A DNA stretch of 64,000 nt, from positions 3,658,001 through 3,722,000 of the forward strand of contig NZ_CP144164.1 in NCBI RefSeq assembly GCF_037478005.1, given 5' to 3'. The position numbers and the translations under genes were made by a program. The stretch comes from Alteromonas sp. M12 (lineage in GTDB: Bacteria > Pseudomonadota > Gammaproteobacteria > Enterobacterales > Alteromonadaceae). The notes under the pieces are model-generated. The model ran no database searches, had not been told where the DNA came from, and saw only the letters and a list, made by a program, of their open reading frames with translations. This document shows positions 1 to 8,668 of this stretch, piece after piece; positions within the stretch are counted from its first letter, which is position 1; the number at the start of each line of letters is the position of its first letter.

Positions 1-297
1 TTGCACAGAAATGGCCCAACAATGAAACGACTAGCCCCAGAATATGAAGCTGAAACCGGCCGAAGTGCAAGTGAAGACTTTCCTGATTGGATACCAGCTC
101 ACAAATTATTGTTACAGAACGGCATTCCAACTATCGAGAATGTAGGCGGCGACCTTGACTCTGTCACCGGCAAACGCACTACCTTCCATGCCATGCCTTG
201 GCGTTGGAATGAAGGAGATGCTTGCGTAATTCGATTAATGGCAATTTCAGATCCAAATGGGCAATACCGTATCGAACCCGGTACGAATCAGGAATAA
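1..297 (+). CDS. Cyclase-family metal-dependent hydrolase, C-terminal part (cut by window edge)
   Basis: This is the last 98 codons of a gene that begins upstream of the window. The protein aligns end to end with the C-terminal third of the next gene's product: both carry an ETGR segment, a DFPxW segment, 'GIPxIENVGGD', 'VTGKR' and 'PWRW'. It is therefore a tandem paralogue in the cyclase/kynurenine-formamidase-like family (PF04199), whose members hydrolyse cyclic amides, lactones or cyclic diketones with a divalent metal. The metal-binding N-terminal motif is outside the window, so activity cannot be judged. The stop lies just before the AAGGAG ribosome-binding site of the next gene, which points to one operon. 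The ATG-like codons inside the visible part are not starts. Confidence 0.8.
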   Translation: MHRNGPTMKRLAPEYEAETGRSASEDFPDWIPAHKLLLQNGIPTIENVGGDLDSVTGKRTTFHAMPWRWNEGDACVIRLMAISDPNGQYRIEPGTNQE

Positions 298-307
298 GGA
301 GAGCGTA

Positions 308-1120
308 ATGTCACAAACAACACAAGGTTTACAGTTTTTTGATTTAAGTAATCGTTGGGGACATGGTATGCCTCAATGGCCATCTAGCCCTAAAGGTATT
401 GCCATTAGCACCCAACAATTTCATGCCATGAATGGCTGCCAAGTACTTGAATGGGAAGGCATTATGCACCGCGGCACCCATATGGATGCACCTATTCATG
501 TAACCGAAAACGCGCCACATTTAGATGACTTTGAGCCTTGGCGCTTTTTTGGCACCGGCGTAGTAGTGTCGATACCGAAAGGAAAATGGGGCGTAGTAAC
601 ACCCGAAGATTTAGATAAAGCCAGACCACAAATCCGCGAAAACGACATTGTGATAATCAATACTGGCAGCCACAAAAACTTGGGGGATAACGATGAATAT
701 TATCAATATTCCCCGGGACTTTATAAAGAAGGCGCTGAGTGGCTGGTTGAGCACAAAATAAAATTATTGGGCATTGATGTACAGGCCTTAGACCACCCTC
801 TTGGGACTAAATTGGTAGATCATGGTCCTGGCCCTACTCACCACCACTTATTTAAAGAATACAAAGAAGAAACAGGTCGCGATGTGATGAAGGACTTCCC
901 ACATTGGGAACCATCTCATAAAGCACTACTTGCAGCGGGGATCCCCGGTATCGAAAACGTTGGTGGAGACATCGATAAAGTCACCGGAAAACGCTGTACT
1001 TTTATGGGCTTCCCATGGCGCTGGCCTGGTGGCGATGGCTGCGGTATTCGACTTGTGGCGATTATTGACCCAGAACAATCTTATGTGATCGATAAAGGAG
1101 ACGATTATGCAAGTAACTAA
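308..1120 (+). CDS. Cyclase-family metal-dependent hydrolase
   Basis: This 270-residue protein belongs to the cyclase family (PF04199: kynurenine formamidase, isatin hydrolase and relatives). The family metal site is visible as HRGTHMDAP, with H54, H58 and D60 when counted from 308. The C-terminal half holds 'GIDVQALDHPLG' and 'HGPGPTHHH', the usual second-shell region. The start at 308 is chosen because AAGGAG lies at 297-302; an in-frame ATG at 257 lies inside the upstream gene. It overlaps the following cupin gene by 14 bases. The substrate is unknown, but the neighbours (SDR, hydroxyacyl-CoA dehydrogenase, crotonase) suggest opening of a cyclic intermediate in a ring-cleavage catabolic pathway. 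The pathway assignment is inference. Confidence 0.85.
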   Translation: MSQTTQGLQFFDLSNRWGHGMPQWPSSPKGIAISTQQFHAMNGCQVLEWEGIMHRGTHMDAPIHVTENAPHLDDFEPWRFFGTGVVVSIPKGKWGVVTPEDLDKARPQIRENDIVIINTGSHKNLGDNDEYYQYSPGLYKEGAEWLVEHKIKLLGIDVQALDHPLGTKLVDHGPGPTHHHLFKEYKEETGRDVMKDFPHWEPSHKALLAAGIPGIENVGGDIDKVTGKRCTFMGFPWRWPGGDGCGIRLVAIIDPEQSYVIDKGDDYASN

Positions 1121-1451
1121 ATTGAAAGACGCCAAAACCTATGAAGCTAGACAACATTGGGATATGGCAGGTTTACGACTACAAGGCGCAGATGCCACCA
1201 ATATCGACGCATTTAGCTGTTGTTTATCTTACTTCCTCCCCGGTGGCGGTGCGGAATGGGCTTCTTCTCCAAACGAGAAAGCTTATATCGTACTCGACGG
1301 CGAAGTGACTATTCTTACCAAGGAAAATGGAACTCAAAAAGAAACGGTTTTAGGTCCACTAGACTCTTGCGTCATTGAATTTAATGAAGAACGCGCAGTT
1401 GAAAATCGCAGTAATAAAGTTGTCACTATGCTTGTAGTGATATCCAACTAG
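1107..1451 (+). CDS. Small cupin-domain protein
   Basis: A 114-residue single-domain cupin. The double-stranded beta-helix is suggested by 'YFLPGGGAEWASSPNEKAYIVLDGEVTIL', the usual pattern of motif 1 (glycine-rich turn, then a conserved 'vLdGeV' strand). The histidines and glutamates that normally bind metal are largely absent: E and K occupy positions where HxH would be expected. It may bind a small molecule without a metal, or act as a non-canonical isomerase. It overlaps the upstream cyclase gene by 14 bases and is followed 12 bases later by the SDR gene, so it is translationally coupled in the catabolic operon. Its function in the pathway is unknown. Confidence 0.75.
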   Translation: MQVTKLKDAKTYEARQHWDMAGLRLQGADATNIDAFSCCLSYFLPGGGAEWASSPNEKAYIVLDGEVTILTKENGTQKETVLGPLDSCVIEFNEERAVENRSNKVVTMLVVISN

Positions 1452-1463
1452 GAGGATCAGATT

Positions 1464-2273
1464 ATGATATCTGAAACGTTGAAAAATCCATTATCTTTGT
1501 TTGACGTGAGTAACAAATCAGCATTGATTACAGGTGCATCCGGGGCCTTTGGTCGCACTGTGGCCATCACCTTAGCATCACTTGGCGCAAAGTTGACTTT
1601 AGTGGCTGGCAACAAACAAGAATTAGAAGCAGTTGCAGAGGAATGTCGCGGAGTGGGCGGCACTGTACAAACTCTAAATTTGCGTCCAGATACATTAGAA
1701 GACGCCAATGCGATGGTGAATGCAGCGGTAGAAGCCTATGGCGATATTGAATTGATGTTTATCGGTTCAGGTTACAACAAGGCAGGTTTTATTCACGAAC
1801 AAGATTATGAAGATTGGCAAGCTGTTATGGATGCTAATGTGCGTGGTAACTGGTTCATGGCTAAAGCTTATGGCACCTATCGCATCAACAATAACTTAAC
1901 TGGCGGTAAAGTAGTTATGGTGTCGTCTGTGCGCGGTCGCCACGGCAATATTTCAGGCTACACAGGTTATTGCACCAGTAAAGGTGCTACCGATATGTTG
2001 ACCAAAGTACTCGCTACTGAGTGGGGACAACATGGTATCAACGTCAACTCAATTGCGCCTACGGTATTCCGCTCAAAACTCACCGCTTGGATGTTTGACG
2101 AAGACAATGAATTAGGACAAGCAACTAAGCAGCGTTCTTTGTCTCGTTTACCTTTGGGACGCCTCGGCGAACCAGAAGATTTAGTCGGTATGGCGTTGTA
2201 TTTATTGTCACCTGCTTCAAATTTTTGTACAGGTCAGATTATGTACGTTGATGGCGGCTTTACAGCGGGGTAA
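1464..2273 (+). CDS. SDR-family NAD(P)-dependent oxidoreductase
   Basis: A classical short-chain dehydrogenase of 269 residues, the normal family length. The cofactor motif TGASGAFG spans residues 23-30, the active-site YxxxK is Y169-C-T-S-K173, and the catalytic Ser lies in 'MVSSVRG' upstream of it. The C-terminal 'GQIMYVDGG' is typical of the FabG-like group. It would oxidise or reduce an alcohol/ketone pair. An AGGAGG-like ribosome-binding site (GGAGG at 1452-1456) supports the start. The stop overlaps the next start in TAATG, so it is tightly coupled to the hydroxyacyl-CoA dehydrogenase. Substrate unknown; probably the carbinol of the ring compound handled by this operon. Confidence 0.88.
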   Translation: MISETLKNPLSLFDVSNKSALITGASGAFGRTVAITLASLGAKLTLVAGNKQELEAVAEECRGVGGTVQTLNLRPDTLEDANAMVNAAVEAYGDIELMFIGSGYNKAGFIHEQDYEDWQAVMDANVRGNWFMAKAYGTYRINNNLTGGKVVMVSSVRGRHGNISGYTGYCTSKGATDMLTKVLATEWGQHGINVNSIAPTVFRSKLTAWMFDEDNELGQATKQRSLSRLPLGRLGEPEDLVGMALYLLSPASNFCTGQIMYVDGGFTAG

Positions 2274-3196
2274 TGACAATGGCAGATCAACCTAAGGTCA
2301 CCGTAATAGGTGCAGGCTTAATGGGACACGGTATTGCTCAGCGCTTTTTAGCTGCTGGTCACCCAGTCAATTTAGTTGATCCCAATTTGCAAGTGCTTGA
2401 GCAAGCTGAGCAGCAAATCAGTGACATTTTTACACTGCTTGAACAACCTTATGATAAGGGAGATCTTTTAAGCCTATACACAGAGATACAACCTGCGGTG
2501 GAAGACGCTGAGTTTGTCATTGAAGCAGGACCAGAAATACTAGATGTAAAACGTGACATCTTTAGCCAACTCGCCCGCTATACCAGTACAGAGTGTATTT
2601 TAGCGAGTAACACCTCGGCCATCCCGATTTCTGAGATAGCCAAAGGTATTTTGCATCCACAACGTATTGTGGGTGCCCATTTCTGGAATCCACCTCACTT
2701 AGTGAGATTGGTTGAAGTGGTGCAAGGGGATGAGACTAGCGTAACAACGGTGGAACAGACCATTGCATTACTTGATGCGGTAGGCATGAAATCAGTTCAC
2801 GTTAAACGGGATATTCCAGGTTTTATTGGCAACCGTTTACAGCATGCAATGAAACGCGAAGCCATTGCCATGCTTGAAGCTGGGGTCTGCGATGCAGAAA
2901 CCATTGATGACGTGGTGAAGTACGGATTTGGCCAACGCCTAGCGGTGCTCGGTCCACTGGAGCAATCTGATTTAGTCGGACTGGATCTCACCCTGCGTAT
3001 TTTAACCACAATTTATCCATCACTAGATACCAGTTCAACACCGCAAGCCGCATTGGTTGAGCGAGTCGAAACTGGACAATTAGGCATGAAGACGGGTGGC
3101 GGTTTTCGCCAATGGACGCCTGAAGCCGCAGACGACGTGCGCACTCGCGTACGTGAACACTTAGTCGCGAAAGCGAAACAAACAACAACTAATTGA
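2273..3196 (+). CDS. 3-hydroxyacyl-CoA dehydrogenase family protein
   Basis: A 307-residue stand-alone 3-hydroxyacyl-CoA dehydrogenase, with an N-terminal Rossmann domain (GAGLMGHGIA at residues 13-22) and an all-helical C-terminal domain. The catalytic His of the family is H136 in 'HFWNPPHLVRLVEVV', with the partner Glu in 'LVEVV'. The usual sequence there is H-F-F-N-P; W replaces the second F. It would oxidise a beta-hydroxy acid or its CoA ester with NAD+. The first ATG overlaps the previous stop by one base (TAATG); a second ATG two codons later, at 2279, is an equally possible start. It sits between the SDR and crotonase genes in the catabolic operon. Confidence 0.85.
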   Translation: MTMADQPKVTVIGAGLMGHGIAQRFLAAGHPVNLVDPNLQVLEQAEQQISDIFTLLEQPYDKGDLLSLYTEIQPAVEDAEFVIEAGPEILDVKRDIFSQLARYTSTECILASNTSAIPISEIAKGILHPQRIVGAHFWNPPHLVRLVEVVQGDETSVTTVEQTIALLDAVGMKSVHVKRDIPGFIGNRLQHAMKREAIAMLEAGVCDAETIDDVVKYGFGQRLAVLGPLEQSDLVGLDLTLRILTTIYPSLDTSSTPQAALVERVETGQLGMKTGGGFRQWTPEAADDVRTRVREHLVAKAKQTTTN

Positions 3197-3227
3197 GCGA
3201 AAATCGCAACCTAAAGAGGACAACATA

Positions 3228-4061
3228 ATGGCTATTAATCAATATTATCAAGTACCTAAATTGGAAGAATACAGCGAAAAGTTTAAGGACTTTTTCAAGT
3301 TCAAACGTGAAAATGGCATTCTCGAAGTGAAAATGCATACCAAAAACGGTCCAGTAAAGTGGAGTTATCAGTTCCACCACGCACTTGCTGAATTATGGAC
3401 AGTCATTGGTCACGATAAAGAAAATGAAGTACTTATCCTCACCTCAACTGACGATAAGTGGATCAACGAATGGGATGTTGAGTCATTCAAAGAAGTTGAG
3501 CAATCACCAGATGACGACAAACGTTTTGATGTGCAAATCTACGACACTCTCAAAATTGTAGAGAACTTTATTAATGATCTAGAAATTCCCACAATAGCTG
3601 TAATTAACGGCAAAGGGATTCATTGGGAAATGTGTATGATGAGTGACATCACCCTTTGTACTCCTGATTTCGTGTTGCAGGATGACCACTACGGCATGGA
3701 TAGCGGCCATGTACCTGGTGACGGTATGGGTCTTTGTCTACAGGAAATCTTAGGTGTGAAACGCGGTAACTATATGATGCTGACATGCGAAGCTATGGAT
3801 GCTCAAACCTGTTTAGAGCTTGGCGCAGTAAACGAAGTAGTAGAGCGCGAGAACATTGTAGATCGTGCTTGGGAAATAGCCCGCAACATTATGACTAAAA
3901 GTCGTTCATGCCGCCGCCTGACCCATTACATTTGTGTTCGTCCATGGAAAGCCGTGGTTGAAAGAGACTTTAGAATCCATGTTTTATCTGAAATGTATTC
4001 ATTTAATATGTCCAAGTCAGAGCACGATTTTGAATATATAAAATACGATGAAGAAAAATAG
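3228..4061 (+). CDS. Crotonase-superfamily hydrolase, 6-oxocamphor-hydrolase-like
   Basis: A 277-residue crotonase-fold protein. It resembles 6-oxocamphor hydrolase (beta-diketone hydrolase) of Rhodococcus more than ordinary enoyl-CoA hydratases: 'MSDI', 'VPGDG' and 'LDARTALDYGAVNEV'-like stretches align. By eye, H132, H154 and D165 fall at or near the hydrolase's catalytic H122, H145 and D154, with a two-residue insertion between the last two. The glutamate pair of enoyl-CoA hydratases is not seen. A retro-Claisen C-C bond cleavage of a cyclic beta-diketone is therefore more likely than hydration, but this is inference from remembered sequence. It is the last gene of the operon, 31 bases after the dehydrogenase and just before a strong terminator. 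Confidence 0.7.
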   Translation: MAINQYYQVPKLEEYSEKFKDFFKFKRENGILEVKMHTKNGPVKWSYQFHHALAELWTVIGHDKENEVLILTSTDDKWINEWDVESFKEVEQSPDDDKRFDVQIYDTLKIVENFINDLEIPTIAVINGKGIHWEMCMMSDITLCTPDFVLQDDHYGMDSGHVPGDGMGLCLQEILGVKRGNYMMLTCEAMDAQTCLELGAVNEVVERENIVDRAWEIARNIMTKSRSCRRLTHYICVRPWKAVVERDFRIHVLSEMYSFNMSKSEHDFEYIKYDEEK

Positions 4062-4082
4062 AGTGAGTAAATAACCACAGTG

Positions 4083-4108
4083 AAAAAAGATGCTTCGGCA
4101 TCTTTTTT
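4083..4108 (+). terminator. Rho-independent terminator of the catabolic operon
   Basis: A perfect 11-bp stem AAAAAAGATGC/GCATCTTTTTT closed by the stable tetraloop TTCG, ending in six T. It lies 21 bases after the crotonase stop and before the convergent norR gene; the A-run on the 5' side could make it bidirectional. Confidence 0.95.
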
Positions 4109-4198
4109 ATTGTCGCTTCATTTTTCAGCTTGGCTCCTAATGATAGGCCGTTGCTAGAAAAGTAGAATGACTAAAACCTGCACTTAGCACAACGTTGT

Positions 4199-5770
4199 TT
4201 ACAGTGTTTTTTTGATGTTTATACCTAAACGTTTAGCAAGCCTAACTAAGTTCGCCCTATCTAGGTCAAGTGCGCGAGCAACCGCTGCCCAATTGTAATT
4301 GTGCAGTTTTAACTGTTCAGTGATTAAGTTGTACTGCAATGACTCAACGGTTTTTTTCAACGATTGATTGGCTGCATAATCGACAATGTTTTGCTCTGAA
4401 GTCGTCACATTTTGCTGTATCTGTGGCATTAAGTCACAATGTTCACGAGTAATCGTAACTATCGGGTTTTGCCACTGACTCTGCATTGCTTTTAATGCAC
4501 TGCGACTAATCACATGTTCCAGCTCCCGAACATTACCAGGCCAACCATATTGATTGAGTAGCAACTGTGCTTCAGTGCTTAGTTTAAGTTGTTTTATGCC
4601 TAATTTACGGGCTGTTTGCTCGATAAAATAACCGGCTAATAAAGTCACATCATGTTCGCGTTTTCGCAGTGGTGGCACTTTGATAGGATAGACACTCAGC
4701 CGATGATATAAATCAGCCCTGAAACGCCCTTGTGCCACTTCTTTTTTCAAATCCCGATTGGTCGCAGCCACTACCCTTACATCCACATACTTCAGGGTGT
4801 CTTCACCAACAGTTTGTATTTCACCGCTTTGCAAAACGCGAAGTAACTTACTTTGCATTGCCAAAGGAAGCTCGCCAATTTCGTCTAAAAATATGGTTCC
4901 ACCATCGGCTAATTGAAACTTGCCTTGACGTGCGTTCTGCGCGCCGGTAAATGCCCCTTTAGCATGTCCAAAGAACTCACTTTCCGCAAGGTTTTCAGGT
5001 AATGAAGCACAGTTGAGATGAATAAGAGGTTGATCGTTTCGCGCAGAATGCAAGTGGATATTACGTGCAACTAATTCTTTTCCAACGCCTGTTTCACCTA
5101 AAATAAGTACACTAAAATTAGACCCAGCGACCAATTGAATATCATTTTTAAGGGTTTGTATTGCCGGACTTTGACCAATAATTTCGCCACCATCACGGGT
5201 TAACGCTTCGCGGTTGAGCTCTTGTACCAGAGCAGTAGACTGTTGCGCATGATGTTTGTATTGCGCAAGCTGCAAGGCAATTTTGAAGTGGGCGCTACAA
5301 AGTGCTTGTAACTTATTTAAGGTTTCACTGCTGATATTATTAAAGGCGCTGGCATTCAAACTATCAAATGTAAGCACCCCCAATAACAAATCCCCATCTA
5401 ATAATGGTAAACCTAAACAGGCATGAACTGGAATATCTCCCTCTTTTGCTAAAAGTAAACCGTCATATGGATCAGGTAAGGGACAATCGTGAGCAAACTG
5501 CAAAGCCTGTTTAGCACTGCATATGGCTTCTAATCTAGGGTGTTCTGATATGTTAAAGCGCCGTCCCAAACTGTCTGGCATCAAACCTTTGATGGCAAGC
5601 GGTTTTAGTTGCTCACCTTGGAACTGTAACAACGCGCTAGCATCACAAGGAACAACTTGTTGAACGGTGTTGAGTAACAAATCATAAACTTGCTGGTGCA
5701 AAGTTGCTTGTGCCAGTTGCAATGCTACCTTTGAAAAATCAACTTGCCTAACCATGTCAAAAAGACCCAT
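4199..5770 (-). CDS. norR: NorR, nitric-oxide-sensing sigma-54 activator
   Basis: A 523-residue protein with the full NorR architecture: N-terminal GAF domain (about 1-180), AAA+ domain (about 200-430) and a Fis-type helix-turn-helix at the C-terminus. The GAF domain keeps residues that bind the sensory non-haem iron in E. coli NorR, in 'GRRFNISEHPRLEAI', 'LPDPYDGL' and the Cys of 'VHACLGLPL'. Walker A is GETGVGKE, the sigma-54 contact loop is GAFTGA, and Walker B is 'IFLDEIGE'. NO bound to the iron relieves GAF repression of the ATPase. It is divergent from the NnrS/Hmp genes it would control. Lower ranking alternative: a close NorR paralogue with another inducer. Confidence 0.93.
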   Translation of the reverse strand: MGLFDMVRQVDFSKVALQLAQATLHQQVYDLLLNTVQQVVPCDASALLQFQGEQLKPLAIKGLMPDSLGRRFNISEHPRLEAICSAKQALQFAHDCPLPDPYDGLLLAKEGDIPVHACLGLPLLDGDLLLGVLTFDSLNASAFNNISSETLNKLQALCSAHFKIALQLAQYKHHAQQSTALVQELNREALTRDGGEIIGQSPAIQTLKNDIQLVAGSNFSVLILGETGVGKELVARNIHLHSARNDQPLIHLNCASLPENLAESEFFGHAKGAFTGAQNARQGKFQLADGGTIFLDEIGELPLAMQSKLLRVLQSGEIQTVGEDTLKYVDVRVVAATNRDLKKEVAQGRFRADLYHRLSVYPIKVPPLRKREHDVTLLAGYFIEQTARKLGIKQLKLSTEAQLLLNQYGWPGNVRELEHVISRSALKAMQSQWQNPIVTITREHCDLMPQIQQNVTTSEQNIVDYAANQSLKKTVESLQYNLITEQLKLHNYNWAAVARALDLDRANLVRLAKRLGINIKKTL

Positions 5771-5774
5771 TCGA

Positions 5775-5810
5775 GTTATATAAACACGTTAAACAATAGG
5801 TCATTTCGAC
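5775..5810. promoter_or_regulatory. Candidate NorR binding sites
   Basis: Two exact matches to the NorR core GT-N7-AC lie in the divergent region: GTTATATAAAC at 5775-5785 and GTCATTTCGAC at 5800-5810. They are 55-90 bases upstream of the proposed sigma-54 element. Near-misses occur at 5788 (GT-N7-TA) and 5818 (GT-N7-AA). The core is short, so chance matches are possible. Confidence 0.45.
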
Positions 5811-5864
5811 TCTAAATGTAAAGCACAAATACCTAACCAATTGAATTTTATCAATAAAATTTAT

Positions 5865-5880
5865 TGGCACGAAACCTGTA
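5865..5880 (+). promoter_or_regulatory. Candidate sigma-54 promoter for the NO-detoxification genes
   Basis: TGGCACG-N4-CTGTA matches the -24 half of the sigma-54 consensus (TGGCACG-N4-TTGCW) exactly. The -12 half is weaker, GT instead of GC, with correct 10-base GG-to-G spacing. It points toward the small membrane protein, nnrS and hmp, as expected for NorR targets. Confidence 0.5.
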
Positions 5881-5951
5881 AAGTCATTATTGAAGTAAGT
5901 GTAATCAACACCTGCAATATTCCAACCAAGGTAAGTGTTTAATAGGAAGTT

Positions 5952-6206
5952 ATGAACACAGTAAATAGACAATTAACCTTTGATACACAGTTTAAATCAT
6001 TATTGCTAGGCGCTAATTTAGTACTGATTATTAGTGTTATTTTATTCGTTCTGAGTATTTTAATTAGTTACCCCTTTGCCGAGTATTTTTCAATGTTGAC
6101 GCAAACATTTTCCCACATTAGTACGATTATTGTGGCTGCCATTTTGAAAGTCGGCTACGTCGTTCGCTGTATAGCGCAGCACGGCTTAGGTCAGGAGGTA
6201 CGTTAA
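5952..6206 (+). CDS. Small membrane protein of the NO-detoxification locus
   Basis: An 84-residue protein with two predicted hydrophobic helices: about residues 17-40 (LLLGANLVLIISVILFVLSI) and a shorter one around 55-70. I do not recognise a family. Its stop overlaps the nnrS start in TAATG and an AGGAGG sequence for nnrS lies inside its 3' end, so the two are coupled. The first gene after the proposed NorR-dependent promoter, it probably works with NnrS in the inner membrane, for example as an accessory subunit. That role is inferred only from position. Confidence 0.65.
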   Translation: MNTVNRQLTFDTQFKSLLLGANLVLIISVILFVLSILISYPFAEYFSMLTQTFSHISTIIVAAILKVGYVVRCIAQHGLGQEVR

Positions 6207-7438
6207 TGCGCCCTATCAATTTACAGGAGCCAGAAACACCGAAAAAAGGTATTCTAGCGTTTTCCAAAAGTCCTGTTTGGATGCTTGCCTTTAGACCATT
6301 CTTTTTGATGGGAGCGATGCTCGCACTGGTATCTGTGGGTTATTGGCTGCTGATTTTAACTGGATACACTGCGTGGGAATTAACAATTCCCGCAACGCTT
6401 TGGCACGCTCACGAAATGTTATTTGGTTTCGCTGGGGTAGTCGCGGTAGGATTTTTACTGACAGCAGCACAAACTTGGACAGGAGTTCCAAGTATCAGTG
6501 GAACGCCTTTAATCTGGCTCACCTTTATATGGTTAGCTGCGCGATTTTGTTTTTTTATCCTTGTACCAGACTTTGCCAACCTGAATTTATATTTAGTCAT
6601 GATACTGCAGTTAATTTGGTGGTTAGGCGCGATAGCGACTCTGGCTAACATGTTGTTCAAAGTAAAAAATAAAAATAACTATCCCTTGTTAGCCGTTTTG
6701 GTTGTGCTTTGCGCATTAAACACCTTCTATTTGGCGTTAATATTGAACCATGATGTGCAGTATGCTCTGGCCACCGTCGATACTGCGGTATTAATTATGA
6801 CCTTGTTAATTGGCATTGTTGCTGGCCGAGTTATCCCCTTTTTTACCGCCAAAGGATTGCAGCTCGCCAAGCAAGTAAGCACGCCTAAAATCGATATCGC
6901 GCTTTTGTATTCTTCAATACTTGCCATTGCTTTATTTTTTATCAGTAAGTTATTTCTTAACGATATTAATCCAGCTTTAGGATTCACCTTGGTTGCCGTG
7001 CTGCATCTGATTCGATCGTATTTTTGGTGGAATAAAGGTGTGTTAAACGTGCCTTTATTATGGTCGTTACACATTTCTTACTTCACATTGAGTGTGGGAT
7101 TATTTTTAGTCGCTTTAAGTTTAAGTAGCGAGCTAATACCGTTCCAAGATGCGCTGCACCTTATCACCATCGGTACTATTGGAATGATGATTTTAGCCAT
7201 GATGACCCGTGTATCCCACGGTCATACAGGAAGACCCTTAGTGATCCCACATTTTATGGCAGTCGCATTTGCGCTCGTGATGGTCGCAGGAATTATTCGC
7301 TCGCTTTTTCCCCTATTTATTGAGTCATACCTTGCGTGGCAATTGAGTGCTGTGTTGTGGTTAGTGGCCTTTTTATTATTTTTGATTCATTGCATACCGA
7401 TTTTAACTCGGCCTCGCATTGATGGTCGTCGTGGATAA
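6206..7438 (+). CDS. nnrS: NnrS family membrane protein
   Basis: A 410-residue polytopic inner-membrane protein with roughly twelve hydrophobic segments, as in NnrS (PF05940). Family features include 'PFFLMGAMLA' near residue 33, 'WHAHEMLFGFAGVVAVGFLLTA' in the first third and 'MMTRVSHGHTGRPL' near residue 335, with the conserved histidines. NnrS is a haem- and copper-containing protein that protects against nitrosative stress, in particular against iron-nitrosyl accumulation. It overlaps the upstream small gene by one base and is followed 26 bases later by hmp. All three genes lie downstream of the proposed NorR-responsive promoter. Confidence 0.92.
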   Translation: MRPINLQEPETPKKGILAFSKSPVWMLAFRPFFLMGAMLALVSVGYWLLILTGYTAWELTIPATLWHAHEMLFGFAGVVAVGFLLTAAQTWTGVPSISGTPLIWLTFIWLAARFCFFILVPDFANLNLYLVMILQLIWWLGAIATLANMLFKVKNKNNYPLLAVLVVLCALNTFYLALILNHDVQYALATVDTAVLIMTLLIGIVAGRVIPFFTAKGLQLAKQVSTPKIDIALLYSSILAIALFFISKLFLNDINPALGFTLVAVLHLIRSYFWWNKGVLNVPLLWSLHISYFTLSVGLFLVALSLSSELIPFQDALHLITIGTIGMMILAMMTRVSHGHTGRPLVIPHFMAVAFALVMVAGIIRSLFPLFIESYLAWQLSAVLWLVAFLLFLIHCIPILTRPRIDGRRG

Positions 7439-7464
7439 TAGTCACAACACTTTAGGATACAAAT

Positions 7465-8646
7465 ATGCTAACTGATAACACTATAAAAATAGTTAAAAGC
7501 ACAGTTCCGCTATTAGCGGAAGCTGGCACAGTCATAACTGAACATTTCTATAAACGTATGTTTAGTCACAACCCAGAACTTAAAAATATTTTCAATATGA
7601 CAAACCAAGCAAAAGGAAAACAACAATTTGCATTATTTAACGCCTTAGCTGCTTACGCGCAAAATATTGATAAATTGGCTGTACTAAAAGATGCACTGGA
7701 ACGGATTAATCATAAGCATGCCAGTCTTAATATTTTACCGGAACACTATCCAATTGTAGGTGGACACTTAATTGCTACCCTCAAAGAGCTCATTCCTGAC
7801 CAATTTACCCCCGAGGTGGAGTATGCCTGGCGCGAAGCTTACGCAGTGTTAAGTGATATATGCATCACTGAAGAGGCAGCTTTGTACGCCCATAACAAAA
7901 ATACCCAAGGTGGTTGGTCTGGCACACGTCAATTCGAAATGACGAATAAACAGCAAGAGTCAGAGTTAGTGACAAGTTTTGAACTTACCCCTGTAGATGG
8001 TAAGGAAGTAATTTCCCATAAACCTGGCCAGTATTTAGGGATCAAAATCAAACCTGATAATTGTCAGTATGAACAAATTAGGCAGTATTCTATTTCGCAA
8101 AAAGCTAATGGCAAAAATTATCGTATTAGCGTTAAAAAAGAGTTATTCCCCAAACCTGGCGTAGTCTCTAACTATTTACATTCTTTACCTCAAGGCAGTG
8201 TTGTAGAGCTATACCCGCCAGCTGGAGACTTCTATTTACGTGATAATGCAACGCCAACAGTGCTTGTGTCTGCAGGCGTCGGGCAAACTCCCATGATGGC
8301 CATGCTAGAAACTTTGTTGAGCGATAAACACACCGAAAAAATTATCTATTTACACGCATGCGAAACCCCAAAGCAACATTCATTTGCCAATGATTTAAAT
8401 GAGCTTAGTCGCCTTTACAATCGCTTACAAACCGCGACTTGGTTTAATCAAGGTGGAGAAGGATGTAACTATACCGGCTTAATGAATCTTCGCGATTTAG
8501 ATACGGAGTTGCCGATAAATAATGGTGAATTTTATCTTTGTGGTCCGGTTAATTTTATGGCTTTTATTAAAACTCAACTACTAGATTTAGGCGTTGATAA
8601 CAGCCGTATTCATTATGAACTATTTGGTCCTCATCAAGATTTATAA
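7465..8646 (+). CDS. hmp: Flavohaemoprotein, nitric oxide dioxygenase
   Basis: A 393-residue Hmp, the usual length. The N-terminal globin domain (about 1-140) carries the proximal haem His in 'NHKHASLNI', equivalent to E. coli H85, and the distal region 'FYKRMF'. The middle FAD domain (about 150-260) has 'RQYSIS', the flavin-binding RxYS motif. The C-terminal NAD domain shows 'LVSAGVGQTPMMAMLE' and 'FYLCGPVNFM'. The enzyme converts NO and O2 to nitrate using NADH in the cytoplasm. Its place after norR and nnrS indicates control by NO through NorR rather than the NsrR control typical of E. coli hmp; the former is inferred from layout. Confidence 0.95.
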   Translation: MLTDNTIKIVKSTVPLLAEAGTVITEHFYKRMFSHNPELKNIFNMTNQAKGKQQFALFNALAAYAQNIDKLAVLKDALERINHKHASLNILPEHYPIVGGHLIATLKELIPDQFTPEVEYAWREAYAVLSDICITEEAALYAHNKNTQGGWSGTRQFEMTNKQQESELVTSFELTPVDGKEVISHKPGQYLGIKIKPDNCQYEQIRQYSISQKANGKNYRISVKKELFPKPGVVSNYLHSLPQGSVVELYPPAGDFYLRDNATPTVLVSAGVGQTPMMAMLETLLSDKHTEKIIYLHACETPKQHSFANDLNELSRLYNRLQTATWFNQGGEGCNYTGLMNLRDLDTELPINNGEFYLCGPVNFMAFIKTQLLDLGVDNSRIHYELFGPHQDL

Positions 8647-8668
8647 TCGTTAACACTGATCATTTTAT

